A DNA stretch of 64,000 nt. It comes from Pithys albifrons albifrons. Taxonomy: Eukaryota; Chordata; Aves; Passeriformes; Thamnophilidae. The stretch's first letter is position 1; each line of letters starts with the position of its first letter. The DNA lies in NCBI RefSeq assembly GCF_047495875.1, contig NC_092466.1:14194561-14258560 (forward strand), in the 5' to 3' direction. The position numbers and the translations under genes are program-made. Below, in pieces: positions 33,727 to 45,977 of the stretch. The notes under the pieces are model-generated. The model was not told where the DNA came from. It searched no databases and saw only the letters and a program-made list of their open reading frames with translations.

Positions 33727-35199
33727 CTGAGGAATTAAACATATGTGCATGAATTGAAAGGGTGTGCACAGCATTCAACACAATGATGAAGATACATCAC
33801 TATAGTTTCTGCCATCAGCATGGGAAACTATTTTGAAGGCAGTAACTGTTAATTTTTCAGGAATATATGAATTATTTGCTCCAAAAAGCAGATCACAAGC
33901 CTCCTTCTGAGGCAAGGAGTTATCTCTCATCTCCCTCCTTAATCTCAGGGCCTTGTTACAGAACTAGAATACATCTAAATCCCACTGCATGCCTATTCTC
34001 ATGGCGAGGTGCTGATGTATGTAAGGGCACGGGACTGCCAGTCTTCTAGTAAAATGAAAACTGCAGAAAAGAATCCAGACTCCACATCATGTGGAAATGG
34101 GAGGTGCATTTCTAAGAAGGCTCATCGCTGGAGGCAAACTTACCTACCATGACAATACCTGGCAATCAATTAACCCAGTGCGTGACAAATGTCACCTGAA
34201 TTACTTAAGCAAATGCCTAGAAGATACTCATACAGGACCATCTATGGTATCACTTCTCTTTTTTTCTTTCAATGCAAGGGAAAATCGTGGCTCTGGTATT
34301 TAGGCTGAGAGCATGTGTAACATGCATGCATAGCCTCTAACATGCAAGAGGGAAAATTTCAGGTAATATATTTAATGCCTAACAGACTCACAGTTGCTTG
34401 ATGAGTTAGTGCTGGTCAGCTGAGCTGCAGTAACTGATCAGGATAGACTGTTTAAACATTTGTGATGTAAAATAAAATATGTTTGTGCTAACTATCCCAT
34501 TGGTTTCTCAACAGGCACAAGCAAGTGTGCACCTGCTGCTGATAACTCTGATACTACCAATGTGTAACTCATTAAGCTGAAGTAACTCAATCATCTACAA
34601 TAATTTGTCTCTACCTCACAGTTCACGTTATGGACTACAATATTTTCACAGGTATTTTTAAAAACAGTGCTGATGGAAACTGTGGGAAAACTAGAAGGCA
34701 GTGATATGTGCAGACTGAATCTTTGAAAGACAATGTGTAGAGTATGCATGCAGTGTTTTTCTCCTTCACTAATATAAATGACACCATTTGTCTACAAAAC
34801 CCACTGTATGGATAAACTGACTGCAAACAGGCTTTGCACAATCACTTATTTGAGTCCATAAATCAGAATTAACAATTTAAGGGATTTTTTGACAGAGTAT
34901 ATTAAGAGAACCCATCTTTATCACAGAGTTGCTAGCATTAGACTAATAAAAAACCCCCTTATACTAACCCTGTCTTGCTTCAGCACTCAAAATACACTGG
35001 AGGACATAAAAAGAACGAGAAACAGTCTTACCATGATGAACACACATGCAAAGAATCATCTGTTTCCAATGTGTTTTGGCAAAATATCTCAGTTCTGGCC
35101 TTTACAGACCCACTGCATGCGTGTCTGTATGGTGAAACAACGCCACAAGGCAAAAGCAGCATGTTAGCACAAGCTGAGGAGGAGGATGGCTTCACTCAC
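33727..35199 (-). other. SUFU: SUFU intron 9 (1.47 kb)
   Basis: The intron has a GTGAGT donor and a CCTCAG acceptor. It is AT-rich, with no gene or recognised repeat. The segment 34310-34520 is complex AT-rich sequence (TGATCAGGATAG, CCCATTGG, ATGCATGCATAG) that could be conserved, but I see no firm feature. Confidence 0.9.
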
Positions 35200-35334
35200 C
35201 TTAGACAGAGGGGAATGAGCGCTCCAGACTCCTGGTTAAATTTCAGGTGTACGCTCTCCAGCTGTCTCGTGCGGATTAGCTCGTGAGGAATGATGGCTGC
35301 CGAGCTCTCACTTTCCAAACTGTCCTTACGGCTT
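35200..35334 (-). CDS. SUFU: SUFU exon 9: residues 342-385, with the phosphorylation cluster
   Basis: This 135-base exon supplies the last base of the Pro341 codon, then SRKDSLESESSAAIIPHEL and continues to SGALIPLCL, with the Arg386 codon split at the 3' side. It encodes the end of the disordered loop and re-entry into the folded C-terminal domain. The serines corresponding to human S342 and S346, reported targets of GSK3-beta and PKA that stabilise SUFU, are both present in the SRKDS motif, as is S352. The acceptor is TTCTCTTAG and the donor is AAG|GTGAGT. The E350 and A353 positions differ from the human D and T I remember. Confidence 0.98.
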
Positions 35335-37319
35335 CTAAGAGAAGAGACAAAACGCACATACATTCAGGATGCTGGTGCTGTGTGCTATTTCTGCTGTGTT
35401 TCTGAGCAGCTGGGAATACTGCTTGCTGGACACGGAAACAAAGTGTTACAAAGACACATCTGATTTCATTATCCCTACAGAGATAGCTTCTCTCAGACTA
35501 CTAGTCCCAGCATGCAGCTCTTCTTTTTGATTTGACAACCCAGGATCTGAATTGATGCATACACATGTTGCATCCCTTTCCAGTACAAAAGAAATAACAT
35601 TTCTGGAAAGAACTGGAGCAAGACTATACTCTATAAACCCCCAAACACTATAAAATGGTTTGGAAGAATTGCCGGCTGTTCCCTCTCCCCTGCTTTTGCT
35701 TTATCTTCAAGATTTTTCAAGCAGTGACCTACAGGAAAGAATTGTCCAGCCCTTTGTGCCCTTGCTGAGGTATCTTTGAAGCCTGTGGCATCCCTACAAC
35801 TGTGTTCAAATCATTTTTTTACACAGTTCAGCCAAAAGGTTTTGAGAATCCTCTGCTTCCACCAGTATGAAGTGCAACAGCCAAGATAGACTCTACATGT
35901 GACAAGTAGGAGACCCACAGATTGTTTTCCCTTGTAAGTGGGGCTGCTTTAAGACAATGGCAGCTTTCCTTTCTTATTCATTCATTTCTGCGAGGCCAGC
36001 ATATTATGAAGCTAGTACTAAAGGTTATGTTGTTATATGATTAGCAATTTTGCCAGACTAAATCCTCTAGATAATAAAACAGTCTATCTCAAAAAACTTG
36101 ACCATAAACACTTTATATGTTCAAAGAGCATCAGTGTGATATCTTGCTTGACAGTCCAGAACAAAGACTGAAGAACAGGGTGGGTTACAATTTTTGTGGA
36201 TGACACGGACTTATGTGAAGTGTCTGATATCTGATTTAGATTTTGTTACCTGGCATTCCATTTGAACTTAATAGAGGTAAGACTTTCTTAAGATAGTTTC
36301 TATAGTACAGAATCACCAGAGGAGAGGGACAGGGAAAGCAGGAGGGAACTACTGAGATGCCACATTGCAATGTGTCTCCATTGTGCCAAACAGACCAAAG
36401 GCCAAACAAGGCTATCAAGCTATGGCTCTCCATTTGGGAACACTGTTAAAACAAGTCTGGATCCTTCCTCCATTGAAGCTGAATCATCTTTAATGTACAT
36501 CTGGAAACGATTGTAAAGAAACAGCTTGACCCTCACGAGCTGACCTAGATGATACCTTTACTTGATTTTACCTTTGAGTGTTGTCCCAACATTACTCCCA
36601 TCAACCACACACATAGCAGTGCAGTTCAGTGTGAATTCAAGTGCAGATCAGCCTATTGCTTCCGCCGGGTCACCTAGTCCCAGGTGAGCCCTTCACCAGG
36701 CAGCTGAGCCGCCCACTCTGAAACAAGCTAAACTCTAATATCTCACCGTGCAAGGCTGCAAATACTCTGCATTGCCAGGTCAGAGACATGCAGGAGAAAG
36801 ATACCAGAGCTCAGCTCCCTGCAAGATAAAAACTAAAACGTCCTGTGTTCTGCTTTAGCAACACACAAGAGCAATAATGCATCCAGCAGGGACCCAGTAG
36901 GTCAGGATAGAGCTTATGCAGAGGGTGGGCTGATGGAATGACAGTCAGCAGAGTGTCAGTTTAGTGGGTTAACCCTGAAGCAAAGACACAACATGCTTTG
37001 TAGTCCATAGGTGGCACTTAAAGTTGTGTTTAATCTACTTCAGCAAACATTTTACAGCTCTTTGTAGGTGGGGTCTTCAAAGAGTGGAGTGGGCCAGCAT
37101 TTTGCAGGCTGATTACCTGAGAAGTGCAGTTACAGTTGATTAATGATCAGTTGACCTTAAGCTAAGCTTTGTCTCAACTTCCTTATCAGATCTTATATAC
37201 ACAGTGAGCTGTGGGAAAGTCAGCCTGTGGTCTACAGCTTCCAATCATTCATTTATCAGCCCCGACCAAAAGGGTCAGCCATTAGCAACGCATGATTTTC
37301 AAGCAAGCCTAAGTTTGCA

Positions 37320-37640
37320 CTCCTAAACGCAGTTCCAGAGTTGAGGCACCCTGGAGCGGATGAGGAGTTTTACAGCAGTGTTATTGCTACAGACAAGGAC
37401 TGTGCCCTGCTCACCTGGACTGCCTTAGCGTGCCGGGTGCGTCCCATAACACAGCTCCCGGGCAGTGGATGCTGTAAGTTCGTGCTTCTGCAGGACAGAC
37501 AGCTGCAGGACAGCTCCCCATACCCCTGGGCTCCAAACCCTTCTCGAGCGGAGGTGGATTTTAGGTTTCCACCATGCTCGGCCAGTGCAGCTGCTACAAA
37601 GGGGCTGCAGTCCGGAGAGGAAACAGTCTCCAGTTGTTAA
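37320..37640. other. GC- and CpG-richer patch in intron 8
   Basis: CpG-bearing sequence (AAACGCAG, GGAGCGGATGAGG, TTAGCGTGCCGGGTGCGTCCC, CTCGAGCGGAGG, GTCCGGAGAGG) interrupts AT-rich intron. A plus-strand open frame of 99 codons covers 37341-37640 but has no recognised motif. It may be a regulatory element, an unannotated exon or a young insertion. None of these can be decided here. Confidence 0.25.
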
Positions 37641-38559
37641 CGCAGTAGGAATGACGACAATATTCTGGAGGCAAGGGGCAAAGCTTTCTAAGTCTTATTA
37701 AAAACAGCAAAAGCTGTTTGTCATTACATGCTCAAGAGAAGATGTTGACTAATGTATAACTATCAAACGGAACTGTCATGACTTTAAGGCTGTCAATAAT
37801 TATGACTTCACATTAATAAGTAACCAGCCCTTCTGTCAAAAAGGGGAAGCAAAATGGTAGTTAATACTTTGAATGACATGAAAGTATTAATCCTTTCCAC
37901 AAATATTTTCCAAATTAGACAGTCTTCGTTTCTTATTTCACTCCAGTGGAGCTCACACAATTTCAGACGTTGAAGTTCAGGGCAAAATTTCAATAGTAGA
38001 AACCAAATAACCTTCTGTTTAAGCTTTCTAAACAAGAGTTATCTGTTGTGCACTGCACTTAACACATCGAGCAGCCAGACTGCCATCGCTTTCAGACTTG
38101 GAAACATGTTGCATGGTATGGGGACTCAGCAAGAACAATTAAAATTCCCTCTTTGGGATTGGAAATCCTTGTGCTGTATCACCCTTCCAAAGGGTGACAG
38201 CCCAGATGAAGGGTCGGCAGGACCTCTAGGTTGTTACTAATAAAACATTCATGTTGTAACACACATTGCCATCCACAGCTTGTAGTTTTCAGACTTAGAA
38301 AAAAAAACACAGAAAAAGTTTGCTTTTTAACACTAACATCCCTGTTTTTACGACTGTCAGTTACCCGTAAGTCATTGCTTCCTCCACCCCATCACCAAAT
38401 AAATCAACAGCCAAAGTCAGAGGAGTTTTAGTTGTTATGACTAAGATCTAGCTGACTATCACGTAAAATGCTGCAAACTTTGTCTATTCCAGATTTAATA
38501 CTTCATCCAACCCACACAGAAAAATTCATGTTTCTCAGTGTCCAGAAAAAACAAGACTG

Positions 38560-38800
38560 CAAAACCCAGGGCTGCTGCATTAGGAAAGGCAGCAGATTTA
38601 AATGGAAGCAGCATGCCGGAAATGCCCCAGTTTAAGGACTGCACATCTCGTGTTTTGTGAAACTGGAGGGGAGCTGGAGGAGATTAAAGCACATTTCCTT
38701 CTGATTGGGAGCTTGTGGGAGGTGTAAACGTGGGCAGTTGTCAGATTAATTCTTTAGATGATTACATTCTTTTTGTTTCTTTAAAGCTGTTTGTAGTTGG
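38560..38800. promoter_or_regulatory. Candidate conserved intronic element
   Basis: Complex, non-repetitive sequence contains CAGATTTAAATGG, TGCCGGAAATGCC, GGAGATTAAAGC, GTCAGATTAATTCTTTAGATGATTAC and TTTAAAGC. The TGATTA/AGATTAAT words resemble PBX/MEIS and homeodomain sites. There is no coding potential. The call rests on texture alone. Confidence 0.22.
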
Positions 38801-40264
38801 GTTTGATGTCTCCTGTTCTGGGCAAGTGTATTGCCTCAGTTACCAAGGTGACTTTAGCTGACTTTCAACTATTTTTTCCAGCTTCGGTTTCTACCAGTAG
38901 TCTGCTTCTGGGTGGAGGAGAGAGGGAGGAAATTATGTTTGTTGTTTTTTGTTAAATCTCATGAATGCTGATTAAGACGAACTTTACCAAAGCCATATTT
39001 GATTTTTTTTTTTTTGAGAAAGAGAGGGTGGTCAAACCATTCTAAAGGTGTCCAATGTGGCCTGCAGCTTCCTCAGACCTCTGCTAACAAGGGGAAAGGG
39101 CCTGAGGAGACTCCATGTCTCCCAGTGTGCTGTGCTCCTTCTTGATGTGAGAAGCCACACGCTGGAACCTGTAGCCTCCTGGGGGCCTTCTCTTTGTATT
39201 AAAGATGAGTGTAGCAGCAACCTGCTTCATTTTATGCCAATTAGCAGCAGCCCGTGGGGATCCTGGAAAATCGCCAATGCAATCACTGGATTGCACAAAT
39301 ATTGGATGTCCCCTTCTTCTAAGTCATGTTTATAGCAACCCCTTCTCAAGCAACCACTGGCAGCTATTTTATGGGATTCAAGAATAACCAGGCTGATCGG
39401 ATTAAGAAAGGCTTATTTCTTCTTGCACTTGCATTTCGCTTTATGATCAGAGCGCTTGTTCTCATGAGTCTGTCAAGGAAAGAGGTCTCAGTTCCCCTCC
39501 AAGCCCTGTCACTGATATGGAGCATAACTTTGCTGCATTTCCAAGCTACTCTCCCAGGTACCAAAATCATAAGGAACATGCTGTTGGAAGTTGGCCACAG
39601 CAGGGCCTCTGTGTAGGAGTGGGTGCCCACTGCATCACCAAAGTTAGTTTCTGTCATTGCTCCTTGCTTCCTCCATACAAAACCCAGCACTATGAGTTAG
39701 CAAGTGCAAACCATCAGTGGAAGCTCACACAGCTGGGAGAGAAAGGTCAGACCACTTTTCCTTTCTTCCCTGCCCTTCTCCTCTTTCCATCGGTGGCTGT
39801 TTCAAAACTCCTCACTGTCTCATGAAGATATGGTCAAAGATCACTTAAGTGCCAACAATCTTCCAGTGTCTTTCCCACAGTTTTCCCTGAAGGGCAAACC
39901 AGCATTTGTGGGAAAGAGCCCCAAGCATCTTGGCACAGGCGATACAGCACGTCATGAATGCACACTGGCAAGTGCAGAACTGGGGAGGACTCAGGTACAG
40001 AGCTCCTGCCGTGGCCACGCTGAGACAGGGCAAGCTCGAGTGCTCAGACCTGGGTGTTCCTCAGCCTGGTTAAACAGGACGGTGTTCTGTGTGCATTTCC
40101 TGGCATGGAAGGGCTGCAAGGACAATGCCAGTAGCAACAATCCTCTTGCCACTCACATATCCCTTTGGAAAGCTGCATAATAACTACTGTCAGAGCTTGC
40201 AGGGGCCAGACTGTTCAAGACCTGCAGCTGAACTGGGTTTGAGAGACTCAACCTGTGCCACTAG

Positions 40265-40395
40265 CACCCTGCAGATTCATGAGCAAAGTCAAATAACTCT
40301 GCTGTGCTTCAGGTTGCCCGTATGTAAAACTGTGACATTTTTCCACACAGGGGTGTTGCAAGGATTAAGTCAATGTTTGCAAAGCACTTTTTGAT
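40265..40395 (-). mobile_element. Ancient MIR-like SINE fragment, reverse orientation
   Basis: Read on the plus strand, the CTTCAGGTTGCCCGTATGTAAAACTGTGAC block is followed by GGGGTGTTGCAAGGATTAAG and TGCAAAGCAC. This mirrors the reverse complement of MIR (CTCAGTTTCCCCATCTGTAAAATG, GGGTTGTTGTGAGGATTAAATG, TGTAAAGCGC). The order and spacing agree well. Confidence 0.55.
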
Positions 40396-41844
40396 TCTTA
40401 GATGGGGAAAACTATGCAGGAGTGCAAATTATTAGCATGGTGACTTGCTCTGCACTTCTGACACTGGTTTTCCAGACATTTACTTTTCTAGTTTGCAAGC
40501 TTGTCACCCAGCACTCAGCCTCATGCTGAGACACTCCCTAAACTATATTGCCTCCCCCCATTCAACATTCCTGACTCAAGCAGGACACCACTGAATGGCG
40601 TTGCAATGAGACAGCATGCCTAAATAAGCAGGACTGGATTGGAAACTTACTGCTTAGTGGTTGCAGAATCAGAAAGCCTAGCCAGAACCAGACAGTTTCA
40701 GAGAATGCTGAAATGCTCCCCTTTAAGTAAAGTTTGCCTCCAAGAACTTAGAACAGGAAATGAGCTGCACAGACAACAGCTCCCCTCCACCCAAATGAAG
40801 CAGATTCAAAACCCAGTGCAACTGGGAGAAACAAAGTGCAGACTCGCCTGGAAGCAAATCCTACATCTTGGTATTACAGTCAGAGCTTCCTCAGAAATTT
40901 TGCTGAGATGGAGTTTGTTAATGTGTATTAACCCAACGCAACTCCCTGACAGGAGAAATCTGCACACCCTGTTTACTGTGTCAGAGGATCGACAAGGGCA
41001 GTTGACTCCAGCCCTGGAAGTGGCACCACTATTACTCATGTGGTTCAAACCAGGCACACTGTGTGACAGTCTGGGGTTATCCCAGGAGAAATCCTGGAGT
41101 GACACAACTCCCTCTTCCCACAAGGGAAGGACAAGCACCTGAGATGCTTAGGGTGCAGTGCTCCAGCAGGTCACTGCCAGGACAGTCCTGCCAGCCCCAC
41201 CTGCCGGAGGGTTGTTCCCTACTCTGTTTGCCAGGAACTGCCTTCATTACCCTGCACAGCTGGAGACTGTTCAGGGCTGGATGGAATTCGCACATGGCCA
41301 CACAGCTACCATATGTTCAGGTTTTCCTAGACTCAACCTGTCTTTCTGCCTGGAAATTGAATGTAGATGGGCTTTGCAGTCTGTGGGTCCCTGGACAAAT
41401 GACCACAGGGCATGAGGGGACCAGCTCAAGCACAGTTACCTGGGAAATCCCAGACAGAAATACCAGAATCAGGCATGTTGAACCACACCACCTGATCCTT
41501 CTTAAGAAGAGGGAGAGCAATAAACAGCAGAGACATGCTGGAAAAGCCTTGTCAAATACAGCCTTGGGAGACCTTTTTCTATCACTCAGATCTCACCTTC
41601 AGACACTGGGGATGCACGTGGGCAATACCTGAATGCTGGCACAATGAAATGCAACAATTACAGAGAATTTTATCTTCAACACGTACAGTAGTGCAGTGTG
41701 CTAGCTCTAGGTTTCTACTCCATGCCTCAGCTCACTGTAGAACAGTCTGAGTCAGCCAAGAGGCAGAAAAACCATCACTTTCAGCAATGCTGCATGATCA
41801 AGGGGGCCCCTGAGGGGTGGAAAAGGTCAAGAATTCCCCTATCC

Positions 41845-41950
41845 CAACCCTGGTTCTCACTGCAACCGTGGCAAATTAACTCTTCTGTCCTCATCTGTAG
41901 TGCGGAGATACTGCTCACCTACCTCAGAGGAGAGCACAGAGCTAATTACC
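41845..41950 (-). mobile_element. Ancient MIR-like SINE fragment, reverse orientation
   Basis: AACCCTGGTTC, GCAAATTAACT, TCCTCATCTGTAGTGCGGAGATACTG and CTCACCTACCTCAGAGGAGAG follow the reverse-complement MIR order, in which TCCTCATCTGTAAAATGGGGATAATA precedes ACCTACCTCATAGGG. It is diverged but collinear. Confidence 0.5.
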
Positions 41951-43269
41951 AGGGATAACTAAAGACTTGGCCTCAGAAATTATTACATCAAGGAATTAAA
42001 TAGTGAATGAAGCAAGACTCCACAAGTGTCACTGAACTTTGACATCTGGAGCTTCCAGCCCACTGAAGTCTTAACAGCAGCAGTGTTTAGTCTGACATTT
42101 AAACACCCCTGATGGGTAACAGCTCTCCATATCCAACAAGAGTGAATCTGCACAGCTCAGGAGACTGGGAGCCCTGACTTTCTGTCTGAGCAGCACATAC
42201 TAAGCTGATGTGTCCTAGGAAATAAATAACGTGCCACTGAAAAGCACATTTGTATTCATATATGCCTTATTTTTCCAAGAGGTAATTGACAGTACTTGGT
42301 TACCTATAGTCGAAATGATTAGTCATGTTTCCAAAGATTAATTTACATGTTCTTTTGTGCAATACATATGAACTGATTTAATGACTGCTTATGAACTGAG
42401 CTAACAGTTTTGAGAAACAGATGTCCAATGCAGTTTTAAGCTTTAAGAGTGCTTTTATTCATATCCTTAGGAGAAAAAGGGCTACACAGTTCACAGTAAT
42501 AACACTAATGAATCAAAGTACTACAGCTGGCCAACAGGGTTTTGACAGAAACCAGCTTTTTCTCAAAGGAACTTTTTTTTAGAGGTCTGGGACAGTGAAC
42601 AACTGGTAATATGTATGCTTAACATGTAAGCATGTGCTTTGTTGGAGCCAAAACAGTGAATCAAGCCCTATTGCACTAAACAATGTGAGGCTTTTGCCTA
42701 AGTGCTGAAAACTGTAACTACACAAAGACTGGGAAATCTGTATGGAATCTGGATCCTCTATGTTTTATATAAATAAATACTTGAAAGTTTGAGTGTTTCT
42801 GATACTATTTTGTGACACCGAGTGAAGAACAGGTTGTCTGCTTTAAGCTCTGATAGATTGTTGTGTGTGGGTGGTAGGATTAGGATAAAAGAAAGGGAAG
42901 AAAGCTACTAGGAAAGCAGTTAGTGGTTGCAAACCCATGATAAATAAACACCACATTCCTCTTCTGCACAAAGCCATTAGAGTCTGTGTCAGACTTTAGC
43001 ATCCTAATGTCAGCTGGGTGCAAATTTGACAGCCTGGGGTTCTGCAGTGCTCCCTATGGAAAATAGTTTTGAAACAATTTGCCATGCCCCAACAGAGTGT
43101 TTCTGTCAAGTTCCTAAAGAGCTTCTAAAGCACCAGTTATTCACAGGACCCTTGCAAAGAACCACGAGTTTGGTATTTTATGGTCTGGTGTGTACAGTGC
43201 AGGATATGATTACACACAAGCCTGCTTCCCATCAGCTAGCACCTCGTAATCGTTAACATATTTATCCTT

Positions 43270-43395
43270 GTGGTGCCTCAAGAAGATGACATTGTTATTA
43301 GTCCCATTTTATAGATTCAGAAACTGAAGCTCAATAGCTAAATGACTTGCCTTTGATTACACAAGATTTACAGTGAAGGACAGAACCAGGCCCTA
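43270..43395 (+). mobile_element. Ancient MIR-like SINE fragment
   Basis: TTATTAGTCCCATTTTATAGATTCAGAAACTGAAGCTCA, then AAATGACTTGCCTTTGATTACACAAG and GTGAAGGACAGAACCAGG match the MIR core (TTATCCCCATTTTACAGATGAGGAAACTGAGGC, AAGTGACTTGCCCAAGGTCACACAG, GGCAGAGCCAGG) in order. This is the clearest MIR copy in the window. Confidence 0.65.
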
Positions 43396-45865
43396 CCAGG
43401 CCCAAGCAATCCAAAAAAAACGAGCACAGCAGAAGGACTAGATCTGTGTGCAGAATTGTCCATCTCAGGTGCTTGTAAGTCCTATGAAACAGCTGCATTT
43501 GTACTGAGGTTTGTGCCTTTGTGTCTCAGCCTTTACCCCTGCAGGTAGCTATAGGGAACATGGATATAGATATATATCCATGCAAAAGCTGAGCTCCTAA
43601 GTTACATTTCTCTGCTGCAGCTGGAGATGAGAGTCTCCATATCACACTCTTGTATTTAATAGGAGATTGAGCAATTTTGCTCAAATGCATAAGACATGCT
43701 GAAACAGTGTATTAAGAAAGGCTGAAACATAACAAGATCTTCCTCTTCTACTTCATCTATACCACACTGTTCTGGAAAATATGTTGACTGATCAGTTTTA
43801 GCCACAGTAAGGGTAATCATCAGTTCTGATTTAAGTACCAGTTAGTTAGAGGTTATGAGTAAATACTGCTTTCCAGCACAAGCCAGCCCTTTCAGTATGG
43901 TCAATGTGTTGAACAAGTCCCATTGTATCTGCTACATGGATTTGAGAAGAGAAGCCACTGCAAAAGTAGAAAAAGACCTTTCTCAAACTTCCCTCAAAGT
44001 AGTCAGTAAGATGGAGGAAGGAAGTATTAGGAGACGCTGCTGTTTTGAGATCTCCTCTATCCCTCCAAAACTATCACCAGAGTAACAGAGCTGATAGTTG
44101 TCTTTCCTTAAGTGCAGTGCTGTTATGGAGAAAGATATCAGGCTTCAGGGAGGGTGGGTGCACAGCTGCTGGAGGTTAGAGAGATTTGCAGCAAAGAGCA
44201 CTGTCATGGATATGAGGCTCTGAATTTGACCTGCCTTCCTCTTTGTCTCAAAACAGTTAAAAACCCAGGTAAATATTTGTGTGCTTCATCTCAGACCTTT
44301 GCTAATCTTTCACCACTCTGTCTCAAGCCTATCTCTGTTTATCTTACCCTGAATAACGTAAAGCTGTCTTATCTAAGCAACAACTGCCTCCCAGCATTAA
44401 GGCTTACCCATCAGCTGCCTCCTCGACCTAACCTGCACCCAAAGTGTTTCTGGTCATTCCCAACCACTGAAGACTCAGAGCTCATACTGGGCATGCAGAT
44501 GCCTGCAGAGGCCCAGCATCTGTGAGAAATCCTGACCAGTACTTTGAGCCTTCCAAGTCTGCGTGTGATTTGTGCAAATCATATGGTATAATTTTAGATT
44601 TTTTTCAGTGGGGCCAATGGGACCAACCAGTGGTCCAATGTGACCAACTTTCAGGCAGGGAAATACTGCTCAAAACCTGAGTCAGGACAGAATCTGCCTC
44701 CATATAATTACTATATAGCAAAAGTAAGATTATTGTTAAAGAAATAATAAAGTCGAATGAGATTTTTTTTTAATATAAGCATCAATATCTCATATTAGTA
44801 TGCAGCATCAGCAATTGATATAATACTTCTACAAAAGAATTAGGCAACACAGAAATATTCATATATGAGGCAAGTCTGAAGTCACACACAAAATGGAATA
44901 AGAAAGAACAACTACAAGAAATATTTTTCTCATTAAATGTTTGAATCAAGAATGAAACAGGGATTGAAACAGAGCAGGATGCTGTCCCTGCCTGGCGCTA
45001 CAGGAAAGCACTGATTTCATGATAATCTTTACTCTTGGAACAAGACAGTACAAATGTTTATCAGAGACTAAAAACCAAAGGAAATGCCAAGATGAAAGTG
45101 CAGCAAAGATGCACGTCCTTCTGTATCATTTAGATGAAAACATTAAAATTGATGGGAAAACATTTAACTAGTAACTGGAGCCTAAGAGGGGAAGGGGAGA
45201 AACCCAAAAAGACTGAAGTGCAGAAACTACAGATCGCCTGAAACCACAGGTAATTTCCTATAGAGTCACTGAAGTCAAAAGTTACAAATGAGAGATCTAC
45301 AGGCCCACTTAGTCCCACTTAAATCACCTGTTAGAATACAGACTATTAGAGATCAGGGTGGTATTGGCTTGTAATTACTGACAAACCCCACCTGTTTAAG
45401 CAAGGCCAGATCAAAGTCACTTTAAAAAAATCAATATTTTAATGAAAAGGTTTTTTAGTCTGAGCTTGAAAACAAAACACTCAGGCAAAAATATCAGCAG
45501 TAAGCTATGCCCCCTAGTTCTGGACAGCACTTTTCAGCACAGTCTGTTTTACAGGGATCAGGATCAGTCCCATCTGATTTCAAACACAGCAGACCATAAC
45601 CAGCAGGTTCTACAGAACACAGCCAGAGCCACTCTGCATTAGCAAGGTTTGTCCAAAACCTCTCTCAAAAGCTGTCCTCCTGAGTATTAGCCCATTAATC
45701 CAACCTGAACTACTCTTCTCCCTCATCTTTGCACTTTGCAGGTATTCACTGGCAGATTCCCTCTCGCCTTGCCAAGTCTTTTCCCGCCCAGCTTTAACTT
45801 TGTTTTCCATGCTGAGCTCTTTAGCCTCCCTCTGCCACTATCTGGGTGTGCAGGGTGAAACTCAC

Positions 45866-45977
45866 GGTGCTCGGTCGTGGTTCAACCCGTTCTGTCTTTG
45901 TGCATTGATTGGAGGTAGGACAGGTTTGCTGTTAATCTCAAGCCCTCTCCGCAAAGTCTCCCTGATTTGCTCTGTAT
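45866..45977 (-). CDS. SUFU: SUFU exon 8: residues 305-340, disordered loop
   Basis: This 112-base exon completes the Asp304 codon with its first two bases, then encodes TEQIRETLRRGLEINSKPVL and on to QRQNGLNHDRA. It ends with two bases of the Pro341 codon. It covers the end of a helix in the C-terminal domain and much of the proline- and glutamine-bearing disordered loop that is dispensable for folding but carries regulatory sites in human SUFU. The acceptor is TTCTCTTTGCAG and the donor is ACC|GTGAGT. Only a few loop residues differ from human as I remember it. Confidence 0.98.

Larger units (their letters stand above)
35335..45865 (-). other. SUFU: SUFU intron 8 (10.5 kb)
   Basis: The intron has a GTGAGT donor and a TTCTCTTAG acceptor, and no recognisable nested gene. 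Listed separately are three MIR-like fragments (40265-40395, 41845-41950 and 43270-43400), a CpG-richer patch (37320-37640) and a conserved-looking block (38560-38800). A 14-base poly-T run lies near 39003. The 189-codon plus-strand frame at 41063-41632 has no family features. Confidence 0.9.

Noticed and set aside
39000..39060. Poly-T followed by GAGGGTGGTCAAACC, resembling a CR1 phrase
   Set aside because: The similarity stops after about 15 bases and no CR1 tail follows.
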